Assembly: GCA_023954655.1 (NCBI GenBank)
Contig: JAGSHH010000007.1
Location: 1 to 38,748, forward strand
Length of the DNA stretch: 38,748 bases
Direction of reading: 5' to 3'
From: Colwelliaceae bacterium
Lineage (GTDB): Bacteria; Pseudomonadota; Gammaproteobacteria; Enterobacterales; Alteromonadaceae
The translations under genes and the position numbers were made by a program. This document shows positions 8,465 through 16,572 of the stretch, one piece after another. Each line of letters starts with the position of its first letter. Position 1 is the stretch's first letter. Below the pieces are notes generated by a model. The model searched no databases. It was not told the DNA's origin and saw only the letters and a program-made list of their open reading frames with translations.

Positions 8465-11347
8465 TTATTCTAAAAACTGCTGAACAATTGTCGTTACTTC
8501 ATCAGCAAAAGGCAAAAATTGCTCACAATTCATCATTGCCGACTCATTTTGTAAACTTGTTTTATGGCCATAATCTCTTAATTGGCAATAATGATTAATA
8601 AGCACATCTTTTTGTTTATCGGTTAATATTCCAAATTCCGCAAATGTTATAAATAATCGATAGTTATCTGAGTATTTACATACGTCATGGTGTTTGGAAC
8701 TATAATTTAACACTAAATATTGCGTTAAAAATTCAATATCTACTAGCCCTCCTTTACCTTGTTTAATATCACAAAGTTCACTTGTTGATTTATCCAAATG
8801 GCCTCGCATTTTATTTCGCATATCAATCACTTCTTGACGTAACAATGCTTCATCTCGATTTTGAATTAAAATATCATGACGGATCTCATTATACTGCTCA
8901 ATAATTTGTTTTTGACCATATACAGCTCTAGCTCGAACTAATGCTTGATGCTCCCATGTCCATGCTTCTTCATTTTGATATTGTTTAAAGGTTTCAATAT
9001 TAACTACTAAAACACCAGAGTTTCCTGACGGGCGTAAACGCATATCCAACTCATACAAGATGCCATTATTCATGCGGGTATTAAAAATATGCATAATACG
9101 TTGCGCTAATTTGACATAAAACTGACTAGCCACAACAGGCTTTTTACCATTGGTTATATCGTCAATTTTACAGTTATGAATAAAAACTAAATCAAGATCT
9201 GAAGAATAACCAAGTTCACACCCTCCTGTTTTGCCGTAACCTATAACAGCAAAACCTTTATCGTCTGTCTCAGCCAAACTTGTTGGAATACCAAATCGCT
9301 CACTAACCTGTTGCCACGCCATATTAACAACTTCACCAACAATCGCTTCAGCTAAAGCAGTAAGATGATCGCTAACTTTTGTTACGGGTAACACACCAAC
9401 AATGTCACCTGCGGCAATACGTAATTGCTGTGCTTGTTTAAATTGTCGCAGCATATCCATTTGTGCTTCTAAATCTTCTTCAGGAATGCGTAATAAAACT
9501 TGCCTTAATTCAGCCGAATAACTTGACAATTCGGGGGGGTTATTGAGCAATTTAGGATCAATAAGTTCATCTAATAAAATAGGATACTTAGCAATGTGCT
9601 CAGCAAGCCAACTGCTTGCTTGGCAAAGCTTTACTAAATGTTTTAAAGCACCTTCGTTTTCATACAAAAGTTCTAAATAAGCCGTTCTCGTGACAATTTT
9701 TTCAAGCAACCAAGTTGTACGTTCTAACGTCACTTCATTACCATTGATATTTGCAATATGGCTAATTATTAATGGCACAAGTTTAGTTAATATTTGTCGG
9801 CCCCTATTACCAATAGAACGTTGTTTAAAATCACGTTTTAAGTCAATAAGTAACTGCCAAGTTTTTTCAGCGTTCCAGTCAGGTTGGTGAGCTAAAATCC
9901 ACTCAATAGATTCTTCATCTTGCCAATCACTTTCCCACAAAGTCATCCAGTGTTCGTCTTCCATCTTATGATTTGGACTTTCTTCACCTATAAGTACAAT
10001 AAACTCTTGATGTACACCACTCGTTAGTCGTTGTAAATAGTCTAAAAAATGCTGCCAAGTAGGAAACGTTTCATCACCCAATACATGTAAAATTCTTGCC
10101 TGGTCTAAAGGATTATCAGGAAGTGTTTGAGTTTGCTTGTCATCTATGGCTTGAATAATATTTTCTACACGTCTTAAAAAACGGTACGCTTTTTCCAAAA
10201 CTTGTTGACTATGTGCTGTTATTTCTTGATGTCTCACTAAAATAGGTAAGACTGTTAATAAGCTTCTTTGTTGTAAGTCTTTAATCCGTCCACCACGAAT
10301 AAGCTGAAATACTTGCACGATAAATTCAACTTCACGAATACCACCTGCACCAAGTTTTATATTACCTATTAATTTTTTACGGCGTACTTCTTGAGAAATC
10401 ATCATCTTCATGCGTCGTAAACTATCAATCACACTAAAATCAATGTATCGACGATAAACAAAAGGTCTCAATAAAGAAGAAAGCTGACCATGATATGCTC
10501 CTTGACCGATTAAACGTGCTTTAAGCATGGCATAGCGTTCCCAGTCGCGGCCTTGCTCTTGGTAATAATCCTCTATTGCGTTAAACGTTAAGACTAATGG
10601 ACCACTTTCACCAAAAGGACGTAATCGCATATCTACACGATAAACAAAGCCATCTTCTGTTTTTTGGTGCAAAGCCGTGATCAACTTTTGTCCTAAACGA
10701 GTAAAAAACTGTTGATTATCAAGAGTACGTCTTGTACCCGTGGTTTCTCCTGATTCGGGATAGACAAAAATCAAATCTATATCAGAAGAAAAGTTAAGTT
10801 CTTTTCCTCCTAATTTTCCCATACCATATACCAATAAAGGTTGTGTCTCGCCTTGACTGTTAGTAGGTATACCCCATTTTTTGTAGCAAAATTCACTTAA
10901 CCATGCCAATGCTTCTAAAATTAGCGCATCGGCTAATTCTGATAATCGTTTTAATGATTCATCTAAAGCAATATTTAGAACAAGATCGGCTATTGCGATA
11001 CTCACCATATGTTCTAATCTAAAAAGCCGAAGTTCACGATGTAATTCATCTTCAGAAATACAACTTTTTAAACGTTCTTTAAGTAAACTTTGGTAGTGAG
11101 GAGACTCATGTTGGTATACGTTTTCTGTTACAAATAAATTAATGACTATTTCAGGTGCTTGTAGTGCACTTCGTAAAACAAACTCACTTAGCGTAATGAT
11201 ATGTTTAAAATCAGCAAAAGCTTGACTTGTTGCGGTTTCCTTGAGGTGTTTCGAACACTCAGGGTATTGATAGCAAAACTGCTGCCAGCTATTTTCTTGA
11301 TGTTTAGCTAAACAGGGGAGAAATGTTTTACGAAATAAAGTTGTCAC
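8465..11347 (-). CDS. glnE: Bifunctional glutamine synthetase adenylyltransferase / deadenylase GlnE
   Basis: A 960-residue enzyme (E. coli 946) that adenylylates glutamine synthetase to inactivate it under nitrogen excess and removes the AMP under limitation, controlled by PII and glutamine. Two nucleotidyltransferase domains are visible: the N-terminal deadenylase with GMGKLGGKELNFSSDIDL (about 175-195), and the C-terminal adenylylase with GYGKTGGCELGYSSDLDL (about 700-720), each keeping the SSDxDL metal-binding aspartates. Conserved RLRPFGESGPL and RLRPSGNSGVLV blocks follow each. The GTG start at 11347 has a good GAGGT about 5 bases upstream and gives the expected N-terminus. It is encoded alone, convergent with the TcpQ-like gene. 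Confidence 0.97.
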   Translation of the reverse strand: MTTLFRKTFLPCLAKHQENSWQQFCYQYPECSKHLKETATSQAFADFKHIITLSEFVLRSALQAPEIVINLFVTENVYQHESPHYQSLLKERLKSCISEDELHRELRLFRLEHMVSIAIADLVLNIALDESLKRLSELADALILEALAWLSEFCYKKWGIPTNSQGETQPLLVYGMGKLGGKELNFSSDIDLIFVYPESGETTGTRRTLDNQQFFTRLGQKLITALHQKTEDGFVYRVDMRLRPFGESGPLVLTFNAIEDYYQEQGRDWERYAMLKARLIGQGAYHGQLSSLLRPFVYRRYIDFSVIDSLRRMKMMISQEVRRKKLIGNIKLGAGGIREVEFIVQVFQLIRGGRIKDLQQRSLLTVLPILVRHQEITAHSQQVLEKAYRFLRRVENIIQAIDDKQTQTLPDNPLDQARILHVLGDETFPTWQHFLDYLQRLTSGVHQEFIVLIGEESPNHKMEDEHWMTLWESDWQDEESIEWILAHQPDWNAEKTWQLLIDLKRDFKQRSIGNRGRQILTKLVPLIISHIANINGNEVTLERTTWLLEKIVTRTAYLELLYENEGALKHLVKLCQASSWLAEHIAKYPILLDELIDPKLLNNPPELSSYSAELRQVLLRIPEEDLEAQMDMLRQFKQAQQLRIAAGDIVGVLPVTKVSDHLTALAEAIVGEVVNMAWQQVSERFGIPTSLAETDDKGFAVIGYGKTGGCELGYSSDLDLVFIHNCKIDDITNGKKPVVASQFYVKLAQRIMHIFNTRMNNGILYELDMRLRPSGNSGVLVVNIETFKQYQNEEAWTWEHQALVRARAVYGQKQIIEQYNEIRHDILIQNRDEALLRQEVIDMRNKMRGHLDKSTSELCDIKQGKGGLVDIEFLTQYLVLNYSSKHHDVCKYSDNYRLFITFAEFGILTDKQKDVLINHYCQLRDYGHKTSLQNESAMMNCEQFLPFADEVTTIVQQFLE

Positions 11348-11564
11348 TAAAACCTCAACTGGTAAATTTTTTACTAAGATAAGTAGTTAAAAGATAATAC
11401 TTAACGTTACAAAGAATTAACAAATCATTAGACATATTATGTCAACGATGTTATTAGTATATAAATCGATAAGAAATTGAATTCTTTAACCGTTTTTAGC
11501 TTAGCTATTTGGTGCTTTAAATTCAATTACCTTTAACTTTCACCATAGCATTTTTGAGGGAACT
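11348..11564 (+). promoter_or_regulatory. Promoter region of accessory unit 1 with a GACATATTATGTC operator
   Basis: The perfect palindrome GACATA-T-TATGTC sits at 11431-11443. The same 13-mer recurs at 15276 and, inverted, at 15311, upstream of the second half of the same gene cluster. Here it overlaps a -35-like TAGACA at 11429-11434; a -10-like TATTAG follows at 11452-11457 (spacer 17), with the AT-rich TATATAAA just after. An operator on the -35 box suggests repression, though activation is not excluded. The remainder of the gap holds nothing else I can recognise. Confidence 0.7.
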
Positions 11565-12542
11565 ATGGCAGAAATGCAATATTATAAATACTTGTTATTT
11601 AGTCTTTTATTGATCTTAGTCGGATGTTCTGATCCTGTAAAAGAACAAATTACTCAGCAAATGCCAATTACCGAACAAAGAATCATACAACTTGGTAAGG
11701 CGCTTGACGAAGGTCAAGTAAGAAACGCTAATCTAATTAAACAGTATGCGAGTAAATTAAGAACAGCTAAACCAGAGTTATCAACTTTGGTTAATGAATT
11801 TGCTAAAGATGCAACTCAGCAAAGTCCAATGTATTTAGCATTAGTTGATCGTTTAAACACAGTTCAAACTCAGCCCAACATGTTTGCCAATAACCGAGCT
11901 GTTTTTGACGAATTATTAAATATTTATCAAGCTGCAGACCCTGTATTGTTTTCTGACGCTTTGAGTGATCCTTTAAATGTTTTAGCGGATATGTCTGATG
12001 GACTTTTACCTCGCGTAAATTCTTTATCAAAAGCTCAAAGCCTTCAAGCTAACAATGCACAAGACTTTGGTGTTGGAGAACAACTCATTGGTAACCCTAG
12101 TTATGGACAATGGACCACAGGAAGTAATGGCATGTCATTTTGGGCATGGTATGGCATGTATTCAATGATGGGGGACATTTTTGGTTCACGTAGAGTTAAT
12201 TATGGTAGTTGGGGTAGCAGAAGAAACTATAGTTATTATAATGACTATGGAAGAACGCGTTATAGCTCGCCTTCTCAATTACGTAAGCAGACACAATTAG
12301 ATACTCGTACAAAAAAATCATTTCAAAGTCGTGGGCAAAAATACACCAGCGCCTACAGTAAAAGTAGGACCGGCTCCTCGAGTTTATCAGGACAAAGCAA
12401 AACAGCACAAACCAGTGCAAAACGTTTTAGTAGTAACACTGCGAAAAAAAGCTCTTATGCAAAAAAATCTTCAACATCCAAAAATGCTAGTTTTCGCAAC
12501 AGTTCAAGTACCACTTCTCGTAGCTTTAGACGTGGCAAATAA
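11565..12542 (+). CDS. Predicted lipoprotein with Arg/Ser/Lys-rich C-terminal tail (unrecognised)
   Basis: A 325-residue protein I cannot assign to a named family. It starts at an ATG with GAGGG four bases upstream. A lipoprotein signal (hydrophobic stretch 9-20, lipobox LVGC with Cys21) predicts a periplasm-facing lipid anchor. Residues about 22-165 look helical. A short aromatic/Gly/Met block at about 175-205 (FWAWYGMYSMMGDIFG) is followed by a strikingly basic low-complexity tail (about 206-325) dominated by Ser, Arg, Lys, Tyr and Thr, ending FRRGK. It is the first gene of unit 1, 23 bases ahead of the DUF350 gene, so it probably works with it. By position it could be the counterpart of YjfM in the E. 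coli yjf operon, but I do not see convincing similarity. Confidence 0.75.
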   Translation: MAEMQYYKYLLFSLLLILVGCSDPVKEQITQQMPITEQRIIQLGKALDEGQVRNANLIKQYASKLRTAKPELSTLVNEFAKDATQQSPMYLALVDRLNTVQTQPNMFANNRAVFDELLNIYQAADPVLFSDALSDPLNVLADMSDGLLPRVNSLSKAQSLQANNAQDFGVGEQLIGNPSYGQWTTGSNGMSFWAWYGMYSMMGDIFGSRRVNYGSWGSRRNYSYYNDYGRTRYSSPSQLRKQTQLDTRTKKSFQSRGQKYTSAYSKSRTGSSSLSGQSKTAQTSAKRFSSNTAKKSSYAKKSSTSKNASFRNSSSTTSRSFRRGK

Positions 12543-12565
12543 CGAGAAGAGATCAAGGAAATAAT

Positions 12566-13468
12566 ATGAATACATTGTTTGAAATAACAGGCTTAAATCA
12601 AGACTTAGCTATTTACTTAGCTATTGATATTTCTATCGCTATTTTATTACTCGGAGCGATGAAATTTATCTCGGGATTGTCTGCTCAGGTAAATGCCACA
12701 GATGAATTATCAAAAGAAGATAACTTTGCTTTTGGTGTTAGTGTTGCGGGAAGTATTGCAGCTTTAGGTATTGTACTAACAGGTGCAATTACTGGAGAAA
12801 ATGCGCCAAGTTATCAAATGGAAATTATCGGTATGCTTTCGTACGGCATATTGGGTTTGATTTTAATTAAAGTTGGCCGCGTAATACATGATCGTTTAGC
12901 ACTTAATCAAATAGATAAAACTGCACAAATTAAAAATCGTAATATAACAGTTGGCTTAGTTGATGCTGCAGGCGTTATTGCTACAGCCATCGTTATTCGT
13001 GCTGTACTATTATGGGTAAATGGCATAAACGTAAATACCTTTATTGCGATTATCGCAGGTTTTATCGTTTCTCAAGCAATGTTAGTTTTAGTGACTCGAA
13101 TTAAAGAGCGCCAATATGCAAATAATAATCAAAATGATTCTCTTCAAGAAGCTTTTGCTAATGGCCAAGTAGCGCTAGCTATTCGTTATGCAGGACAAGT
13201 GATAAGTACGGCATTAGCAGTAACAGCAGCTAGTCATTTCCTTGAATACAATCCTGAAACGCTTGTTTCTACATTAACAGCTTGGTTAGTTTTCAGTGTT
13301 GTAATGACTGTATTAGTGGCTTTGCTTACCACTATCGCAAAAAGTATTGTTTTATGGGGTATCAATTTAGTTGAAGAAGTCGATCAACAGCACAATATAG
13401 GTGTCGCCAGTGTTGAAATGGCAATCAGTATTTCTATTGCATTGATTCTAACAGCGTTGATGGCATAA
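12566..13468 (+). CDS. Tandem-DUF350 integral membrane protein (YjfL-like)
   Basis: A 300-residue polytopic protein with about eight hydrophobic helices (roughly 15-35, 56-77, 86-108, 126-149, 157-176, 201-222, 233-258, 277-298). It is an internal duplication of DUF350. The first copy has DNFAFGVSVAGSIAALGIVL and KNRNITVGLVDAAGVIATAI; the second has GQVALAIRYAGQVISTALAV and QHNIGVASVEMAISISIALI. E. coli YjfL, a single-unit DUF350 protein, is about 132 aa, so this is close to twice the length. Function is unknown; DUF350 proteins recur beside PspA-like and polyamine-related genes. AAGGA lies 8 bases before the ATG. It is co-transcribed with the lipoprotein and with the spermidine-synthase-like gene 28 bases downstream. 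Confidence 0.85.
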   Translation: MNTLFEITGLNQDLAIYLAIDISIAILLLGAMKFISGLSAQVNATDELSKEDNFAFGVSVAGSIAALGIVLTGAITGENAPSYQMEIIGMLSYGILGLILIKVGRVIHDRLALNQIDKTAQIKNRNITVGLVDAAGVIATAIVIRAVLLWVNGINVNTFIAIIAGFIVSQAMLVLVTRIKERQYANNNQNDSLQEAFANGQVALAIRYAGQVISTALAVTAASHFLEYNPETLVSTLTAWLVFSVVMTVLVALLTTIAKSIVLWGINLVEEVDQQHNIGVASVEMAISISIALILTALMA

Positions 13469-13496
13469 AGAGTAAGCAACAAATACGAATAATCTT

Positions 13497-15224
13497 GTGA
13501 ACCTACCGAATAAGCAGCATGTAACTCGTCAAAGCTTAATATGGCATGACATGCTGCTCATCATTACCATGGCCGTATTGGCTGGCTGTGGTCTTATTTA
13601 CGAATATTTACTTTCACATTACGCCGGTAGGGTATTAGGTGTGATGGAAAGTGCAATTTATACCATGATTGGTCTGATGATCGTCTCCATGGGTCTTGGT
13701 GCTTTTGCCGCAAGAAAAATCTCCTGTGCATTCAATGGCTTTGTTTGGCTTGAATTGATTATTGCCTTTTTAGGTACAACCGCAATTATAATCATTGCCA
13801 GTTTAATTGCCGTTACTCAGCTACTTCCACAAATAATTGCTGATACATTTTCGCTGCCTCCTGACGCCCTTCCACGTGGCGGTTTTTTTAAACAGCTAAG
13901 CTTTTTAGCATTTAATAGCCCTTATTTTTTTGGATTGTTACTCGGTTTTTTTATTGGTATGGAAATCCCCTTAATCGCAAAAATTAGAGAACAAATCCAT
14001 CAAAAACACCTCGCAAATAATTTAGGTACAATTTATGGCGCTGATTATATTGGTGCCGGTATTGGTGCTGCTATTTGGGTATTATTTCTTTTAACTATTG
14101 ATATTAGTAAAGCCAGTGCATTAACTGCAGCATTAAATTTAGTAGCAGGGTTTGCTTTTATATTTTTCTATTGGCATCAATTAAATTGGCGTAAGTTATT
14201 AGTTTGCCTTCATGCATTATTGCTCGTAGCAATAATAATCATTTATCAACAAGGAAATAGCTGGTTAAATCAATTAAGCAACTTACTTTATTTAGATAAA
14301 GTGGTTTACACAGATAAAACTCGTTATCAGCAACTCACTTTTACTGAACGTCAAATGGGACTTGAGCAACAACCAATTATTAACTTCTACCTAAATGGTC
14401 GATTACAATTTTCATCAAGCGATGAACATATATACCATAACTATCTTGTAGCTCCAGCTCTAGCAGGTTCGGCTCGACAACAAAATATTTTGATTATTGG
14501 TGGAGGTGACGGACTAGCATTAAGAGATGTTTTAGCTTGGGAGCCTGAAAAAGTAACTTTGATCGATTTAGATAAAGAATTAATTGAGCTATTTAATCAT
14601 CCTCAAGAAAAGCTTCCTGCTTCGTTAGCAAAAAAGATTAGTCGCCAAAATCAAAGTAGTCTTTCTCAAGGAAACGTAGAGTTAATATATAGTGATGCAT
14701 TTATTGCCATTGATGAATTATTAAAGCAGCATAAATCATTCGATAGCATTATTGTTGACCTTCCAGATCCAAGTCATCCTGATTTGAATAAGCTTTATTC
14801 AGTAAACTTTTATGCTCGATTAAAGCAACTTCTTTCAGGTGATGGTTTAATAGCAGTGCAATCAACAAGCCCGTATCATGCTAAAGATGCTTTTATTTCT
14901 ATAGGTAAAACAATGAAAGCTGCTGAATTTGCACATGTTCAACAATATCATGACAATGTGCCAAGCTTTGGTGAATGGGGTTGGACTATTGCTGCAAAGC
15001 ATGGAGAAAGCCCATTATCACGCTTATCAAACCTTGATGATTTCCAAGTAAAGCAACAGTGGTTGACTCTACCTATGTTGATTGGTGCTTTTGAATTTTC
15101 AGAAAACTTTTATCAAAACAAAAAAGAAATCCCAATTAATTACTTAGGAAATCATACTATTTATCAATTGCACCAAAAAGCTTGGCGTAACCAGCAAGGG
15201 CTTGAAAATTCTTATGCACAATAA
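13497..15224 (+). CDS. Membrane-embedded spermidine synthase-like (polyamine aminopropyltransferase) protein
   Basis: A 575-residue fusion. Residues about 15-255 form roughly seven transmembrane helices (for example 17-37, 48-70, 82-108, 141-160, 178-201). Residues about 280-550 are a spermidine-synthase-type Rossmann methyltransferase-fold domain with HNYLVAPAL, the nucleotide-binding GGGDG (335-339), an acidic strand end LIDLDKEL, and the catalytic-loop VDLPDPSHP (Asp421, Asp424). Classical SpeE is soluble and lacks the membrane part. The substrate is unknown; transfer of an aminopropyl group to a membrane-proximal acceptor is an inference. The chosen start is GTG at 13497 with no clear ribosome-binding site; an ATG about 17 codons later (MLLIITMAV) is an alternative. 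It is the last gene of unit 1. Confidence 0.85.
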   Translation: MNLPNKQHVTRQSLIWHDMLLIITMAVLAGCGLIYEYLLSHYAGRVLGVMESAIYTMIGLMIVSMGLGAFAARKISCAFNGFVWLELIIAFLGTTAIIIIASLIAVTQLLPQIIADTFSLPPDALPRGGFFKQLSFLAFNSPYFFGLLLGFFIGMEIPLIAKIREQIHQKHLANNLGTIYGADYIGAGIGAAIWVLFLLTIDISKASALTAALNLVAGFAFIFFYWHQLNWRKLLVCLHALLLVAIIIIYQQGNSWLNQLSNLLYLDKVVYTDKTRYQQLTFTERQMGLEQQPIINFYLNGRLQFSSSDEHIYHNYLVAPALAGSARQQNILIIGGGDGLALRDVLAWEPEKVTLIDLDKELIELFNHPQEKLPASLAKKISRQNQSSLSQGNVELIYSDAFIAIDELLKQHKSFDSIIVDLPDPSHPDLNKLYSVNFYARLKQLLSGDGLIAVQSTSPYHAKDAFISIGKTMKAAEFAHVQQYHDNVPSFGEWGWTIAAKHGESPLSRLSNLDDFQVKQQWLTLPMLIGAFEFSENFYQNKKEIPINYLGNHTIYQLHQKAWRNQQGLENSYAQ

Positions 15225-15270
15225 TATTTTGAGTAGGAAATAAAAATTAAATAAAGAAAATTAAAATCAG

Positions 15271-15324
15271 TACTTGACATATTATGTCACAGTGCTAAAT
15301 TTACCACATCGACATAATATGTCG
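15271..15324 (+). promoter_or_regulatory. Promoter of accessory unit 2 flanked by two copies of the 13-bp palindrome
   Basis: Palindrome copy A, GACATATTATGTC, is at 15276-15288, extending to a 7+1+7 match TGACATATTATGTCA. Copy B is its exact reverse complement, GACATAATATGTC, at 15311-15323, also 7+1+7 with flanking C/G. Copy A overlaps a perfect -35 TTGACA (15274-15279); a -10-like TAAATT lies at 15296-15301 (spacer 16), and copy B is just downstream of it near the likely start site. Centres are 35 bases apart. Bracketing of a promoter by two operators is the layout of a repressed or autoregulated operon. Confidence 0.75.
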
Positions 15325-15376
15325 TCGGGTTATTTAAGAGAAACCAATGACCCTTTGATAAAACATGAGGAACCAC

Positions 15377-15790
15377 ATGAATATTCACAAAATTGCGAAC
15401 CACTTGAATACATTAGCAGATAATTCTGAAACCGGGATGGTTTTCGATTGCCAACCAATTTCAGGCGAAGTTGATGTATTACAAATTACCGTTATCGGAC
15501 GTGAAGAATTACCTGTTTTTGTTTCAGTGACAGATGATCAGATTCTTTGTATCACTTATCTATGGGGATCAGAGGAAGTTAAACCTGAGTGTTTAGCTGA
15601 AATGCATGAGAGTATGTTAGAAATGAATATTCCAATGCCACTCTCTTCATTTTCAAAAATTGGCGATAAATATGTGATTTTTGGCGCATTAGCTATTAGC
15701 TCAACTTTTGATGACATTGAACATGAACTCGCTGTTTTGAACAATAACGCCATCGAAGTTATCGATGATATGAGTGATTATTTAGTTTAA
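15377..15790 (+). CDS. yjfI: DUF2170 family protein (YjfI-like)
   Basis: A 137-residue soluble acidic protein related to E. coli YjfI (DUF2170, about 133 aa), function unknown. I chose the ATG at 15377 because GAGGAA lies 6 bases upstream; an in-frame ATG at 15365 would place that ribosome-binding site inside the gene. Visible features are the N-terminal NIHKIANHLN, a central ITYLWGSEEVKPE, and a C-terminal segment rich in Asp/Glu/Ile. It is the first gene of unit 2, 26 bases before the PspA-like gene, the same order as yjfI-yjfJ-yjfK in E. coli. Confidence 0.8.
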   Translation: MNIHKIANHLNTLADNSETGMVFDCQPISGEVDVLQITVIGREELPVFVSVTDDQILCITYLWGSEEVKPECLAEMHESMLEMNIPMPLSSFSKIGDKYVIFGALAISSTFDDIEHELAVLNNNAIEVIDDMSDYLV

Positions 15791-15816
15791 GCAACCACCC
15801 TGTTAGGAGTATTATT

Positions 15817-16506
15817 ATGAGCATTTTTAAAAAAATTATGACCGCTATCCGTGGTGGTGCAACTGAAGTAGGTGAATCAATTGTTGATTCTAATGCCACC
15901 CGAATTTTTGAACAAGAAATTCGTGATGCAGAAAATCATCTAACCAAAGCAAAACGTGACTTAACTGGTGTAATGGCACAACAAATGGCTTCAAGCCGGG
16001 AAGTTGATCGCATTAAGCGCGAAGTGGTTGAGCACGAAGGTTATGCAGTACAAGCGCTAGAAAAAGGCGATGAAACATTAGCACTTGCCGTTGCTGAAAA
16101 AATATCAAATTTAGAAAGTGAATTATCTTCACAGCAACAATCTCTTGATAGTTTTGAAGGTAGTGCAAATCGATTAAAAGAATTAGTGAAAAAGAGTGAA
16201 CGACAAGTACAAGAACATAAACGTCAACTTTCAATGGTAAAAACCACAGAAAGTGTACAAAAAGCGACATCAGCAATTACTGATAATTTTTCATCAAGTA
16301 ACTCGAAACTACTTAGTGCTAAAGATTCATTAGAGCGCATCAAAGCTAAACAACAAAAATTTGATGATCAAATGAAAGCAGCTGAAATGTTAGAATCGGA
16401 AAACTCTGATAATTCACTTGAAGCACAGCTTAAAGAAGCGGGAATTGGCGCAACAGACAATAATGCAAATTCAGTATTAGAACGTCTTAAAGCCAAACAA
16501 AAGTAA
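15817..16506 (+). CDS. yjfJ: PspA/IM30 family protein (YjfJ-like)
   Basis: A 229-residue PspA/IM30 (ESCRT-III-like) protein expected to bind stressed inner membrane. It opens with the amphipathic helix MSIFKKIMTAIRGGATEVGE, followed by a coiled coil over about 30-195 with no transmembrane segment. The C-terminal part (EAQLKEAGIGATDNNANSVLERLKAK) matches the YjfJ branch rather than classical PspA: it lacks the regulatory context of pspF-pspBC, and none of those genes is nearby. An AGGAG is ideally placed before the ATG. It is central to unit 2; PspA proteins of this branch recur with DUF2170, DUF2491 and DUF350 partners. Confidence 0.93.
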   Translation: MSIFKKIMTAIRGGATEVGESIVDSNATRIFEQEIRDAENHLTKAKRDLTGVMAQQMASSREVDRIKREVVEHEGYAVQALEKGDETLALAVAEKISNLESELSSQQQSLDSFEGSANRLKELVKKSERQVQEHKRQLSMVKTTESVQKATSAITDNFSSSNSKLLSAKDSLERIKAKQQKFDDQMKAAEMLESENSDNSLEAQLKEAGIGATDNNANSVLERLKAKQK

Positions 16507-16525
16507 CGTTAATTCATTCATAGAT

Positions 16526-16563
16526 AACCGTTTATTAGCTTAATCGTTAATAGACGGTTTTAT
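16526..16563 (+). terminator. Hairpin between the PspA-like gene and yjfK-like gene (possible attenuator)
   Basis: A 12-bp stem (AACCGTTTATTA at 16526-16537 with 16548-16559, one G-U pair, 10-base loop) is followed by only a short T stretch. It ends about 10 bases before the next start codon. It may protect the 3' end of the PspA mRNA or partly terminate, lowering expression of the downstream genes. Confidence 0.45.
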
Positions 16564-16572
16564 GGGATAAAA

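Noticed and set aside
12331-12564. 77-residue plus-strand ORF within the lipoprotein gene tail
   Set aside because: It is an out-of-frame shadow of the low-complexity Ser/Lys/Arg-coding region, without its own ribosome-binding site or homology.
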